Assembly: GCF_024979235.1 (NCBI RefSeq)
Contig: NZ_JANLCM010000001.1
Location: forward strand, 2,046,001 to 2,110,000
Direction: 5' to 3'
From: Herbiconiux aconitum
GTDB taxonomy: Bacteria; Actinomycetota; Actinomycetes; Actinomycetales; Microbacteriaceae
Length of the DNA stretch: 64,000 nt
The notes beneath the pieces are model-generated. The model did no database searches. It was not told the origin of the DNA and worked only from the letters and a program-made list of their open reading frames with translations. Made by a program: the position numbers and the translations under genes. Positions 33,608 through 42,936 of the stretch are shown piece by piece; within the stretch, counting starts at the first letter, position 1; each line of letters opens with the position of its first letter.

Positions 33608-34000
33608 CTACCGGCGGAAGTAGGCGTTCGCGCTGCGGGTGTACAGGAGGACGATGCCGAGCAGCGCGAGAACGCCGTTGATGACGCCCTGCCACAGGCT
33701 CGTCGGCACGGCCACGAGCAGGTAGATGGCGCTGGCCAGGTTGAGGGCGAGCACGATCGTCGTGAGCACCCGGGCGAGCTGGCTGCCCCGCAGGAGGGCC
33801 GCGCCGACCGCGATGGTGATCACGCCGAGCACGATCGCCACGATCGCGGTGGCCGTGAGCGTCCCGGCCGAGCCGGGCACTCCGTTCACCTCGGCCGTCG
33901 TCGACGCGGTGATCAGTCCGATGACGCCGCCGATCACCTGCAGTGCCCCCGAGATCCAGACGATCACGGCCACAAGGGTGACTCCACCTGGTCGACGCAC
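33608..34000 (-). CDS. Four-helix membrane protein of unknown function
   Basis: A 130-residue protein with four predicted helices (VTLVAVIVWISGALQVIGGVIGLI, ATAIVAIVLGVITIAVGAALL, ARVLTTIVLALNLASAIYLL, WQGVINGVLALLGIVLLY) joined by very short loops, with a basic C-terminus. This is the shape of a common actinobacterial integral membrane family (DUF7144/DUF4383-like). Function is unknown. Confidence 0.7.
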   Translation of the reverse strand: MRRPGGVTLVAVIVWISGALQVIGGVIGLITASTTAEVNGVPGSAGTLTATAIVAIVLGVITIAVGAALLRGSQLARVLTTIVLALNLASAIYLLVAVPTSLWQGVINGVLALLGIVLLYTRSANAYFRR

Positions 34001-34088
34001 GGCTACCCCTTTCTCCGAGCCGGCGTTGTCCGACTCGTGTTGCGCATCACCCTACTGTCATCGACCACGTCGTCACAGGCAGCTGAAC

Positions 34089-34748
34089 TCAGTCGATCCA
34101 GAGCACAACCCCGGTCATCCCGGTGAGCACGGCGGCCGCACCCGCCCGGATGGCGTCAGCGCAGCGTTCCGGACTGAACGAGAGCTCGTCGAAATGCGTC
34201 GCGCTGCCCAGCCCCTCGCCCCGGAACCCTGCACCGGCCCAGTCGACGGCCGTGACGTTGTAGGTGGGCTCGGCGAGTTCGGCGCCGAGCACCAGGAACG
34301 GCACGTCGAGATGGTTCGGCGTCACCATCGCCAGCGAATCGACCAGATCTTCTCCCGCCGTGACGATCAATTCGGGATTCATGTCCATGGCCTCGACGAT
34401 TCCGGGGATGGGGTCGCTGCCGGCCTCGACGTGGCGCAGGTCGGCATCCGTCTCCTCCGCCCACTGTTCGACCGCGGTCGAGAGGGCTTCTGTCGTGACA
34501 TCGTCTCCCGACGTCAGAAGCACCACACGGTATCCGGGAGCCGGTCTCACGTCGGTCCAGGAGCCTGCGGCAGGGTTCACGGTCGCCTCCGGTGATGGCT
34601 CGACATCCGGTACGAAGCCGGCTGCCGGGGTTCCGAGCGGTGTCGTCGACGGCTGCGGAGTGTTCCAGTCGGCCCCTGCGCATCCCGCCAGGCCGAGAAC
34701 GAGCGGGGCCACTACGGCGAGTCTGAGCAGTGGGAGGAGTGAAGGCAC
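34089..34748 (-). CDS. Lipoprotein, BMP-like substrate-binding fold
   Basis: A 219-residue lipoprotein starting at GTG 34748 behind AAGGAA; the lipobox LAGC puts the acylated cysteine at residue 23. After a Pro/Thr linker, the soluble part has alternating strands and helices (GYRVVLLTSGDDVTTEALSTAVEQWAEE, PELIVTAGEDLVDSLAMVTPNHLDVPFLVLG, CADAIRAGAAAVLTGMTGVVLWID). These resemble the first half of basic membrane protein / nucleoside-binding receptors. It is shorter than full receptors (about 330-350 residues), so it may be a degenerate or specialised member. There is no ABC partner beside it. Confidence 0.7.
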   Translation of the reverse strand: MPSLLPLLRLAVVAPLVLGLAGCAGADWNTPQPSTTPLGTPAAGFVPDVEPSPEATVNPAAGSWTDVRPAPGYRVVLLTSGDDVTTEALSTAVEQWAEETDADLRHVEAGSDPIPGIVEAMDMNPELIVTAGEDLVDSLAMVTPNHLDVPFLVLGAELAEPTYNVTAVDWAGAGFRGEGLGSATHFDELSFSPERCADAIRAGAAAVLTGMTGVVLWID

Positions 34749-35018
34749 GGCGGTTCCTTGCGAGCGAAAGGCGATTGACGCCCCAAGGATGCCGCACGCC
34801 GGTGTCGGGATGGTTGCGGCTCGGCCTTGTTCTGGCAAACGTCTTTCTCTCCGACGGGGGAGCTCCGAGATCGCACGAAGTTTCGCTGGATGAGCGCACG
34901 AAAATTACCGCTCGTTAAGTATCAGGAAATCTTTAGCCTCGATTCTTCTCGTGGGGCCTGCACATCGTGGACCCCCTCTGCCACCAACTATCACCTCCAA
35001 TTACAGAACGGAAGACTC

Positions 35019-36989
35019 ATGCTTCTGGTTGTCCCAACCCGGCCGAGCGGCCGAGCTGCCCTGTGGCTCTCTGCCGCAGCGGTCAGTGCGGCACTGGTGT
35101 TCGGCGGCGCGCTCGCTGCGCCGACCTCCGCCTCCGCGGCCGACACCGCGTCGTACACCGGCATCGTCCTCGGGGTCGGCTCGGACGAGGCCCAGCGCAA
35201 CATCAGCTGGTACTCCACCACCGACACCGCTCAGCTCGTGCAGCTCGCTCCGAGCTCCGCCCTCGTCGGCGGCGACTTCGTGACCTCGGTCACCACGTTC
35301 GCCGCATCCGGAGCTGCGAACACCACGACCACCGGCTTCAACCGCCACGCCACCCTCTCGGGTCTCGCCGAGAACACGCAGTACTCCTACCGCGTCGGTT
35401 CCGAGGGCAACTGGTCGCCCACCTACTCGTTCAAGACGCAGTCGTTCGAGGGTGACTTCGACTTCCTGTTCTTCGGTGACCCGCAGATCGGATCGTCGGG
35501 CAACGTGCCGAAGGACCAGGCCGGCTGGGTCGACACCATGAACGTCGCCCTCTCCGCCAACCCGAACGCCGAACTCCTCGTGTCGGGCGGCGACCAGGTC
35601 GAGACCGCGAACACCGAGTCGCAGTGGGATGCCTTCATGGCACCCGACCAGCTGCGCCAGTACCCCTGGGCTGCCACGATCGGCAACCACGACGTGGGCG
35701 GCAAGGCGTATGAGCAGCACTTCTACACGCCCAACACCGACCGTTCCGCCGCGTACTACCGCAACGGCAACACGGCCACCGACTCGGGCGGAGACTACTG
35801 GTACATCTACAAGGATGTGCTCTTCATCGACCTGAACAGCAACAGCTACAACTCGGCCACCGGCGGCGGTGACGCGGCGCACGTGCAGTACGTCACCGAC
35901 GTCGTCAACGCTCACGGCGCCGACGCCAAGTACACGGTGCTCACCTACCACCACTCGATCTACTCGGCGGCCGACCACGCGAAGGATGGCGACAACAAGG
36001 TTCGCCGTGTGGACTTCCCGACCACCTTCTCGAACCTGGGTGTCGACCTCGTTCTGCAGGGACACGACCACGTGTACACCCGCAGCTACGAGATCAAGAA
36101 CGGCGAGAAGGCCAACCCCGACGAGCAGCCCGGTCAGAACGACGTGTTCGTGGGTGAGGGCGGCGTCATCTACATGACGGCGAACTCGGCCTCCGGCTCG
36201 AAGTACTACGACATCACTGCGCCCGACGACAGCGGCACCACCGGTGCCGGCAACGGTGCGGACCCGCTGAACCCGAGCAACTACTGGTATGACTCGGTGG
36301 AGAACCAGGAGCACGTGCGCAGCTACGTCAAGGTGCAGGTCAAGGCCGACGCGCTCGTGGTCGAGGGCGTCCGCTCCGGCACCTGCGACGCGCCGAACTC
36401 GGCGGTCGAGCTCGGCAAGGTGGGTTGGTGCGGCACCGCCGCCACGAACGCCCCCGTCGACGGCGTGGGTTCGATCATCGACTCCGTGACCATCCACCCG
36501 TTCCACGGCGATGGTGAGGACATCCAGGTCGACGTCCCGGCCGCGGCTCCCGGCGAGTTCGGCTGGACGATCGACGGTCAGAACGGCCTCGTCGACCTCG
36601 GCACCGCTCAGGAGAACAACGGCGCGTTCGAGGCGACCGGTGAGATCAACCCGATCAAGGTGGCCGACACCCGTTCGTCGCTCTCGCCCTGGTCGATCAC
36701 CTCGGTGCTCGGTGACTTCACCGACGGCGACAAGACCTTCTCCGGCAGCTACATGGGCTGGAGCCCGAAGGTCGTCACCGATGGTGCCGGCGCTGTGGCA
36801 GGCGCGCCGGTCGCGTCGGGCTTCGACGGCGGCAAGGGCCTCTCGATCGACCGAGTGCTCGGTTCGGGAGCCCAGGACCACCCGAAGGGTGAGGCGCTTC
36901 TCGGAGCAGACCTCGACCTGAAGCTCCCGGTCGAGACCGCCAAGGGTAGCTACCGCGCCACCCTGACGCTCACCGCACTGGCCGGCTGA
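35019..36989 (+). CDS. Secreted purple-acid-phosphatase-like metallophosphoesterase with WxL-like tail
   Basis: A 656-residue exported enzyme. From ATG 35019 it has a signal peptide ending near TSASAADT, a fibronectin-like N-terminal domain (about 45-145) typical of purple acid phosphatases, and a metallophosphoesterase domain with all five metal blocks: FFGDPQIG, GGDQVE, GNHD, TYHHSIYS and GHDHVYTRS. A C-terminal beta domain ends in YRATLTLTALAG, as WxL-type domains do, which attach non-covalently to peptidoglycan. The next gene is a DUF916 protein, the known partner class of WxL proteins. It probably releases phosphate from extracellular phosphoesters at the cell surface. Confidence 0.85.
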   Translation: MLLVVPTRPSGRAALWLSAAAVSAALVFGGALAAPTSASAADTASYTGIVLGVGSDEAQRNISWYSTTDTAQLVQLAPSSALVGGDFVTSVTTFAASGAANTTTTGFNRHATLSGLAENTQYSYRVGSEGNWSPTYSFKTQSFEGDFDFLFFGDPQIGSSGNVPKDQAGWVDTMNVALSANPNAELLVSGGDQVETANTESQWDAFMAPDQLRQYPWAATIGNHDVGGKAYEQHFYTPNTDRSAAYYRNGNTATDSGGDYWYIYKDVLFIDLNSNSYNSATGGGDAAHVQYVTDVVNAHGADAKYTVLTYHHSIYSAADHAKDGDNKVRRVDFPTTFSNLGVDLVLQGHDHVYTRSYEIKNGEKANPDEQPGQNDVFVGEGGVIYMTANSASGSKYYDITAPDDSGTTGAGNGADPLNPSNYWYDSVENQEHVRSYVKVQVKADALVVEGVRSGTCDAPNSAVELGKVGWCGTAATNAPVDGVGSIIDSVTIHPFHGDGEDIQVDVPAAAPGEFGWTIDGQNGLVDLGTAQENNGAFEATGEINPIKVADTRSSLSPWSITSVLGDFTDGDKTFSGSYMGWSPKVVTDGAGAVAGAPVASGFDGGKGLSIDRVLGSGAQDHPKGEALLGADLDLKLPVETAKGSYRATLTLTALAG

Positions 36990-37015
36990 CCCCGAGCCCA
37001 GCGCATCAGCACCAC

Positions 37016-37052
37016 GTCCGTGGGTGGGGGACTCGTTCCCTCACCCACGGAC
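37016..37052 (+). terminator. Hairpin between phosphatase and DUF916 genes
   Basis: An 11-base perfect stem (37016-37026 with 37042-37052) and a GGGG/CCCT extension surround the loop, with ATCCCCGTTTT following. It lies 27 bases after the phosphatase stop and probably terminates or attenuates transcription into the next gene. Confidence 0.65.
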
Positions 37053-37111
37053 ATCCCCGTTTTCGCCCTCTCCTTTCCCCCTTCCCTTTTCCCTCACTTC
37101 GAAGGTCTCTC

Positions 37112-38200
37112 GTGAACGCACGATCCACTCCCGCCCGTCGCTGGGCCCGCATCCGTGAACTGTCCACCGCGCTCGTCGCCGCGCTCCTCGTTCTCGCGCC
37201 TGTCGCGGCCCCCGCGATGGCCGCCGAAGGCGACCCGGTCACCTGGACGGTGCGAACGGCCTCCAACGAGTACGGGTCGGAGCGCACGAACTACAGCTAC
37301 ACGATCGATCCGGGCGGCACGATCTACGACTCGATCGTCGTGGCCAACCACGGCGCCGACCCCGTCGAACTGCGGGTCTACGCGGCCGACGGCTCGACCT
37401 CGGAAGACGGCCAGCTCTCGCTGCTCGTGGCTGGCGAGGAATCGCACGGTGTGGGCGCCTGGGTCACCACCGAGAACCCCTCGGTGACGGTAGCGGCCGG
37501 TGAGACGGCGACCGTGCCGTTCACGGTCGCCGTGCCGGCCGAGGCCACCCCTGGCGACTACGCGGGCGGGGTGGTCACGTCGCTGACCGTGCCCGACGCC
37601 GAGCAAGGTGTGAATGTCGACCGTCGTCTCGGCATCCGGGTCAACCTGCGCGTCGGCGGTGAGATCGCGCCGGCGTTGGCGGTCGAGAACATGTCCGTCT
37701 CCTGGGGCGGTGGTCTCAACCCATTCGCGGGAGGCGACGCCACGGTCAGCTACACGCTGCACAACTCGGGCAATGCGGCCATCTCGGCCCAGCCCGCCAC
37801 CCACGTGAGCGGCCCGTTCGGCATGTTCGGTCTGGATGCGCCCGCCGTCGACGCGGTGCCCGAACTGCTGCCCGGCGAGTCGTGGACGCAGACCGTGAGC
37901 CTGGCCGGGGTGCCGCCACTGTTCGCGCTGCTCGCCTCGACCACGGTCACGCCGCTGGTTCTGGATGCCTCGGGCTCGACGTCGCCGATCACCGAGGTGT
38001 CGGGCACGGCGGCCGGCCCCGCCATCCCGTGGACGCTGCTGGTGATCGTGCTCCTGGTGGCGGCCGGCGTGTTCTTCCTGCTGCGGAACCGCGCAACGCG
38101 GAAGAAGGCGGCGGAGAAGCGTCGGGAGGCCGAGATGGAGGAGGCCGTCGCCAAGGCGCTCGAGCAGGAGCGGGCCAAGGCCGGCGCCACAGTCGAGTAG
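37112..38200 (+). CDS. DUF916 WxL-interacting cell-surface protein
   Basis: A 362-residue protein starting at GTG 37112. After a signal peptide (cleavage near AMAAEG) it has the DUF916 core (TWTVRTASNEYGSERTNYSYTIDPGGTIYDSIVVANHG, and VAAGETATVPFTVAVPAEATPGDYAGGVV), a second beta domain (about 190-290), one transmembrane helix (WTLLVIVLLVAAGVFFLL) and a charged, coiled-coil tail. DUF916/DUF3324 proteins bind peptidoglycan and hold WxL proteins on the surface. It follows the WxL-tailed phosphatase after a hairpin, consistent with a surface-display pair. Confidence 0.85.
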   Translation: MNARSTPARRWARIRELSTALVAALLVLAPVAAPAMAAEGDPVTWTVRTASNEYGSERTNYSYTIDPGGTIYDSIVVANHGADPVELRVYAADGSTSEDGQLSLLVAGEESHGVGAWVTTENPSVTVAAGETATVPFTVAVPAEATPGDYAGGVVTSLTVPDAEQGVNVDRRLGIRVNLRVGGEIAPALAVENMSVSWGGGLNPFAGGDATVSYTLHNSGNAAISAQPATHVSGPFGMFGLDAPAVDAVPELLPGESWTQTVSLAGVPPLFALLASTTVTPLVLDASGSTSPITEVSGTAAGPAIPWTLLVIVLLVAAGVFFLLRNRATRKKAAEKRREAEMEEAVAKALEQERAKAGATVE

Positions 38201-38210
38201 TCGCTGGTCA

Positions 38211-38246
38211 GAAAAGGGCCCCCGATCAGGATCGGGGGCCCTTTTC
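38211..38246. terminator. Bidirectional terminator between convergent surface genes
   Basis: A perfect 16-base stem (38211-38226 with 38231-38246) around a CAGG loop has AAAA on its left foot and TTTT on its right foot, which makes a classical intrinsic terminator on both strands. It separates the DUF916 gene from the LPDTG-protein gene. Confidence 0.9.
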
Positions 38247-38259
38247 CGTGCGCGCGGGT

Positions 38260-38679
38260 TCAGTCCCGGGCGTGGCGCCGACGGCGAGATACGAGCACGA
38301 CGGTTCCCGCCGCCGTCAGGCCCAGTGCGGACACGGCGAGGGGCCACAGGGCCGAGAGGTCGATTCCCGTGTCGGGGAGTCCGCCGCTCGCGCCGCCGTG
38401 AGCGGGCGCGGCAGTGGAGGTGGGCGTGGGCGTCGCGGTCGGCGTCGATGTGGGTGTGGGTGTGGGTGTCGTCGGGCCCCCGGAACGATCGGGGATGTCC
38501 ACACCGATCTCCTCGGTGCGCGTAGCCGGTGGATCGTCGTCGGTCGTCGCGAGTGCTGTGCCGGCGGGCACCAGAAGAGCGGCCGTCAGCGCGACGCCGC
38601 CAAGGCCGCGCGCCAGTGCCGGCGCGACGCACGAGGTCAGCGCACGGGCACGCATCCGTGTGTTCGACGACCGGCTCAC
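38260..38679 (-). CDS. Small LPDTG wall-anchored protein
   Basis: A 139-residue sortase substrate: signal peptide (GLGGVALTAALLVPAGTALA), acidic region, Pro/Thr stalk (TPTPTPTSTPT), then LPDTG, a transmembrane helix (LWPLAVSALGLTAAGTVVLV) and SRRRRHARD. The start taken is GTG 38679-38677, overlapping the stop of the HupE-like gene as GTGA; an ATG at 38655 is the alternative. With almost no globular domain it may be a spacer or partner of the upstream membrane protein. Confidence 0.78.
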   Translation of the reverse strand: MSRSSNTRMRARALTSCVAPALARGLGGVALTAALLVPAGTALATTDDDPPATRTEEIGVDIPDRSGGPTTPTPTPTSTPTATPTPTSTAAPAHGGASGGLPDTGIDLSALWPLAVSALGLTAAGTVVLVSRRRRHARD

Positions 38680-40016
38680 CGCCGCGACGCTTCCAGCTGG
38701 GTGGGCTCGGACTGCCGGATGCGTGTGAAGTACCACAGGGCCACCACGATCGCCACGAGCGCCAGGTAGAACACGATCGGGAACTGGGCGATCTGGTCGA
38801 ACACGGGCTGTAACGCGGACTCCTGATCGGTGCTGATGCCGACGATCCAGGTGGTCGCCGCGACCACGGCGACGCCGGCGACCACCGTGCGGAATCCCGA
38901 GTAGGCGCGCGCGTGCGAGAGCAGGATCAACAGGGGGAGAACGAGCACCGCCGCGGTGAGCTGAGCCAGCTCGACACCGACATTGAACCCGAGGATCGCC
39001 ACGATCTTCTCGCCGAAGCCGAGGTTCAGATCGAGGATCGTGGTGGCGAACGCGGTTCCGTGCACGAGGCCGAAGACTCCCGCGATGAGCAGTTCACCCC
39101 GCGGCATCAGGGGGCGGAACGCGTGGATCGCAGCGACGATGATCGAGACGGCCACCAGGATCTCGACGGGTTTCGTGGGGAACGAGATGAGACCGAGCGA
39201 CACGAGGGCGAGCGTCACCAGGTGCCCGGCGGTGAAGGAGGTGATGATGAGGGTGGCGCGACCGATGGTCTTCTTCAGCGGGATCGGTTGGGTCCAGCGG
39301 AATCCCCATCCCGTCTTCTTGCTCGCGCGAACGGCGAGCGAGGGAGCCACCACGAGCAGTGTCGCGAGGAAGAGGAGGTGGTCGGTCCCCTCCGCGATGT
39401 GCAGCATCCCGAGCCAGACCACGGAGAAGAATCCGTGCAGCGGCGTCTGCTCCGTGCGATCGAGCGTCACCTCTGTGACGCCGCCTCCCAGCACGGCGAC
39501 CACTTGGGGATCGCCCTCGGCGACCTGCCCGTTGGCCCAGTCGCTCACGAGTGCCACGTACACCTGGTGCGCGGGCACGACATCGAGGATGAAGTCGTAA
39601 TCGAGCTTGATCGCACCCTCGATGCTGCGGCCGGCATCCGAGAACCGCACGGTCGTGACGATCGCATCCTCGCCGTTCACGGGCACGAGCTCGGGGCTTT
39701 GGGTCACGGTGGGTTCGAGGGCGGAGGTGCCGTCCGACACGCTCACGCGGTTGAGGATGAACGTCATGAGGTTCTCCGAGACCGCGTCGAGCGCCGCCTG
39801 ATCGGTGACGTCGTACCCGGTGGCCGCGGTGAAGCCGGCCTTGTGGATCTGCATCTCGACATCGACCGCATCCGATTGGATGGTGACGAACACTCCGGTG
39901 GTGCCGGCGGGGTGAGCGGATGCGCTGCGGGCGGGCAGAAGCACGAGAAGAGCCGCGGCGACAGCCAGCAGCACGACCATCCACGGCCGGGCTCGTCTGA
40001 GGAGAATCGGATGCAC
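38676..40016 (-). CDS. HupE/UreJ-like membrane protein with exported N-domain
   Basis: About 446 residues. After a signal-anchor (WMVVLLAVAAALLVLLPA, cleavage near SASAHP) there is a beta-rich external domain of some 180 residues, followed by six or seven membrane helices with the HupE_UreJ_2 pattern: MLHIAEGTDHLLFLATLL, TSFTAGHLVTLALVSLG, VFGLVHGTAFATTI and NVGVELAQLTAAVLV, with histidines that may bind metal. Relatives are linked with nickel or cobalt transport, but this subfamily is unproven. GTG 40016 is the chosen start; ribosome-binding sites are weak for all candidates. It is coupled to the LPDTG-protein gene downstream. Confidence 0.8.
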   Translation of the reverse strand: MHPILLRRARPWMVVLLAVAAALLVLLPARSASAHPAGTTGVFVTIQSDAVDVEMQIHKAGFTAATGYDVTDQAALDAVSENLMTFILNRVSVSDGTSALEPTVTQSPELVPVNGEDAIVTTVRFSDAGRSIEGAIKLDYDFILDVVPAHQVYVALVSDWANGQVAEGDPQVVAVLGGGVTEVTLDRTEQTPLHGFFSVVWLGMLHIAEGTDHLLFLATLLVVAPSLAVRASKKTGWGFRWTQPIPLKKTIGRATLIITSFTAGHLVTLALVSLGLISFPTKPVEILVAVSIIVAAIHAFRPLMPRGELLIAGVFGLVHGTAFATTILDLNLGFGEKIVAILGFNVGVELAQLTAAVLVLPLLILLSHARAYSGFRTVVAGVAVVAATTWIVGISTDQESALQPVFDQIAQFPIVFYLALVAIVVALWYFTRIRQSEPTQLEASRR

Positions 40017-40249
40017 AGAGGCACGGTAGTCGCCGGGAGTTGCCGCCCGGTTCTCCCGGGCCAACTCCAGACGAACGGCGGGCAAAACCGAGTGATCGGC
40101 CCGTAACGGAGTGCGCTGCGGCGGAGGGCTCAGCGCCCGAGGGTAGTGCGGGTGGGACTGGCAGACCTAGGCACACGTGGGCCAGGTGTGGCGAAAGTGC
40201 TCGGCCGGCGCTGGGGGAGGCTGGAAGCACCCCAAGGAAAGGAACCCCA

Positions 40250-41104
40250 ATGACTTACCCCACTGACCGTCCGGCCGTCTGGTTCGTGACCGGTGCTTCG
40301 CGTGGCCTCGGCCTCGCGCTGGTGAAGCACCTGCTGAGTCGCGGCGATCAGGTCGCGGCGACCACGCGTTCTTCAGAGCGTCTCCTCGCCGCGCTCGGCG
40401 AAGTAGAGACCGCGAACCTGCTTGCGCTGGAGGTGGAGCTGAACGACGAGACGCAGGTGAGTGCCGCGATCGCCGAGGCGACCGAGACGTTCGGCCGGAT
40501 CGATGTCGTGGTGAACAACGCCGGCTACGGCATCCTCGGCGCCGTCGAGAACACCAGCACCGAGGACATCCGCGCGATGTTCGATGTGCAGGTGATCGGC
40601 ACCTGGAACGTCATCCGCTTTGTTCTGCCGCAGATGCGCGCTGCCGGCAGCGGGCACATCATCAACGTCTCTTCGATCGTGGGCCTGCTGGCGTTCCCGG
40701 GCTGGGGCCTCTACAGCGCGGCGAAGTTCGCCATCGAGGGTCTCTCCGAGTCGCTCGCCGCCGAGGTCGCAGGATTCGGCGTCAGCGTCACCATCGTCGA
40801 GCCCGGTTACTTCGACACCGCGTTCCTGACGGAGGACTCCCTCGCTCTGACGGATGACCGCTCGAACGCGTATCCGGAGATCGCCGAGATGATCACCGCG
40901 CACAAAGCGATGCCCGGCACCCAGCCCGGCGACCCGGCCAAGGCGGCCGCGGCGTTCGTCACCATCGCTCAGAGGGAGAGCGGTCCGCTGCACCAGCAGC
41001 TCGGCTCGGATTCCTCCGGCCTGGCCGAAGGCAAGGCCGACTCGCTGAAGGCCGACGTCCTCGCGGGCCGTGAACTCGCGCACAGCACCGATTACGTGCG
41101 CTGA
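40250..41104 (+). CDS. Short-chain dehydrogenase/reductase (SDR)
   Basis: A 284-residue classical SDR starting at ATG 40250 behind AAAGGAA. The dinucleotide-binding TGASRGLG, the structural NNAGYG, the catalytic Ser in INVSSIVG and the YSAAK (Tyr/Lys) motif are all present, as is the VEPGYFDTAF loop. It probably oxidises or reduces an alcohol/ketone with NAD(P). It is followed 22 bases later by an XRE-family regulator and an EamA transporter, which may form one unit. Confidence 0.9.
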   Translation: MTYPTDRPAVWFVTGASRGLGLALVKHLLSRGDQVAATTRSSERLLAALGEVETANLLALEVELNDETQVSAAIAEATETFGRIDVVVNNAGYGILGAVENTSTEDIRAMFDVQVIGTWNVIRFVLPQMRAAGSGHIINVSSIVGLLAFPGWGLYSAAKFAIEGLSESLAAEVAGFGVSVTIVEPGYFDTAFLTEDSLALTDDRSNAYPEIAEMITAHKAMPGTQPGDPAKAAAAFVTIAQRESGPLHQQLGSDSSGLAEGKADSLKADVLAGRELAHSTDYVR

Positions 41105-41126
41105 TCGACATGGGGACAATAGAGGC

Positions 41127-42014
41127 ATGACCGATCCGCACCGGGAGTTGGGGGAGTTCCTGCGTCGTGCTCGCGCACGCCGGAACGCCGAGTCGACAGG
41201 GCTGCTTCCTGATGGCCGGATCCGGCGGGTCCACGGCCTGCGCAGAGAAGAGGTCGCCCTGCTCGCCGGCGTCTCCACCGACTACTACACGCGCCTCGAA
41301 CAGGGCCGCAGCGTCACCCCGTCGATACAGGTCATCGACGCTCTCATCAGAGCGCTGGACCTCGACGCCGCGGGCGAGAACTATCTCCGCACCCTGGTCA
41401 GCACGGCGGGAACCCCGGCCGCCCGTTCTCGCCCCTCCGTGCAGCGCGTTCGACCGGGGCTCTATCGGCTCCTCGACTCCTTCAGCACCCAGCCGGCGCT
41501 GATCCTGGGCCGTCGCACCGACATCCTCGCCTCGAACGCGCTCGCGCGGGCGCTGTTCGCGGACTTCGAATCGATGCCCGCCAAGTTTCGCAACTACGCT
41601 CGCTGGATGCTGCTGGATGACGGAGCGCGAACGTTGTTCAGAGACTGGGATGAGCAGGCCCGCACTGCGGTCGAGGCGCTGCGTCTGGACGCGGCGATGA
41701 CGCCTGACGACAAGGGCACCCAGCAGCTCGTGGGTGAGCTGTCCGTAGCGAGCAGCGAGTTCCGTCAGTGGTGGTCAGCGCACCGGGTGCACCAGCGCAC
41801 GCACGGCACCAAGCGCCTGAATCATCCTCTGGTGGGCGAGCTCGAGATCCACTTCGAAACCCTCACCCTTCCCGGAGAGCCATCCCAGACGCTCTACATC
41901 TACACGACGGAACCGGGCTCCGTGTCAGAGCAGTCGCTCTCCTTGCTGGCGAGCTGGGCCGGAACCGTCCCCGGCGGACCCCAGGCAGGAAGTGAGAGCA
42001 GGCCGAAACGATGA
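41127..42014 (+). CDS. XRE-family regulator with MmyB-like ligand domain
   Basis: A 295-residue regulator: N-terminal HTH_31 (LGEFLRRARARRN, GLRREEVALLAGVSTDYYTRLEQGR) and an MmyB-like C-terminal domain (LGRRTDILASNALARALF, NYARWMLLDDGARTLFRDW, HPLVGELEIHFETLTLPG). Such proteins usually control a neighbouring SDR or oxidoreductase gene in actinobacteria, exactly the context here. ATG 41127 follows AGAGG. Its stop overlaps the start of the EamA transporter gene (ATGA at 42011-42014). Confidence 0.93.
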   Translation: MTDPHRELGEFLRRARARRNAESTGLLPDGRIRRVHGLRREEVALLAGVSTDYYTRLEQGRSVTPSIQVIDALIRALDLDAAGENYLRTLVSTAGTPAARSRPSVQRVRPGLYRLLDSFSTQPALILGRRTDILASNALARALFADFESMPAKFRNYARWMLLDDGARTLFRDWDEQARTAVEALRLDAAMTPDDKGTQQLVGELSVASSEFRQWWSAHRVHQRTHGTKRLNHPLVGELEIHFETLTLPGEPSQTLYIYTTEPGSVSEQSLSLLASWAGTVPGGPQAGSESRPKR

Positions 42015-42895
42015 CGATTCTCCTCGGACTGTCCGGGGCGCTGGCCTACGGGTTCGCCGACTTCTTAGGTGGGCTGGCGTCGCGATCGATCCGTCCGATC
42101 GTGGCGACAGCCTGGGCGGCGCTCATAGGACTGGTTCCGCTCTTCGTCGGTCTCGCGGTGCTCGGCGGGCAGTTCACGACGAATGCGCTCCTCTGGGGCG
42201 TCATCGCCGGAGTGTCGGGCTCGATCGGAGTGCTCATGCTCTACACCGCCCTCGCAGTCGGGCCGATGAGCGTGCTCTCGCCGGTGACATCCGTCGTGTC
42301 TGTCATCGTCCCGGTGAGCATCGGCCTGGTCTTCGCGGGCTCACAGCTCTCGGCCCTCGGTGTGGTGGCGATCATCGTGGCCGTCGTCGCTGTCGCACTG
42401 GTCGGCGCCGTCAAGGATCGTTCCGGTTCGCGGCTGACAGGTCGCGGGCTAGTCACTGCGGGAGTAGCAGGCTGCGGGTTCGGCGGGCTGGTGCTCGCCT
42501 ACGCGGCGACGGCACCCGAGGACGGGCTGGCGCCACTCGTCGTGGCACGCATCGTGCAAGCCGCTGTGATGTGGATCGGAGTCGCCGTCGTCGTCAGCCG
42601 TGAACGGGGACGACAAGGGGTTGCCGCCACTCTGTCGCCAGGTCGGAGCGGCAGGTTATGGGTGCAGCTCGCGATCTGCGGCACGCTCGACGCATCCGCG
42701 AACGTCCTCATCCAGGCCGCTCTCCATTCAGGGGCGACCGCGGATGTCCTCCCGGTGGTCAGCGTTCTCAACGCTCTGTATCCGATCGGAACGGTGATCC
42801 TCGCCGCGATCGTGCTCCGAGAGCGTCTCACTCTCCTCCAGATCATCGGTCTCGCACTCGCGCTCACTGCCAGCGCAGTGCTCGCAACCACCTGA
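42011..42895 (+). CDS. EamA-family (DMT) transporter
   Basis: A 294-residue integral membrane protein with ten helices arranged as two EamA repeats, e.g. LLGLSGALAYGFADFLGGLASR at the N-terminus and VVSVLNALYPIGTVILAAIVLRERLTLLQIIGLALALTA at the C-terminus. Such carriers export or exchange amino acids, nucleotides or drugs. It is translationally coupled to the XRE regulator. It is the last normal-looking gene before the accessory island. Confidence 0.9.
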   Translation: MTILLGLSGALAYGFADFLGGLASRSIRPIVATAWAALIGLVPLFVGLAVLGGQFTTNALLWGVIAGVSGSIGVLMLYTALAVGPMSVLSPVTSVVSVIVPVSIGLVFAGSQLSALGVVAIIVAVVAVALVGAVKDRSGSRLTGRGLVTAGVAGCGFGGLVLAYAATAPEDGLAPLVVARIVQAAVMWIGVAVVVSRERGRQGVAATLSPGRSGRLWVQLAICGTLDASANVLIQAALHSGATADVLPVVSVLNALYPIGTVILAAIVLRERLTLLQIIGLALALTASAVLATT

Positions 42896-42936
42896 AGTCG
42901 GGTGCGCTCGGCTCGTCGTCTTTATGACTAACGCGG

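Noticed and set aside
34827..35018. Longer start for the secreted phosphatase
   Set aside because: The extra 64 residues precede a perfectly good signal peptide that starts at ATG 35019.
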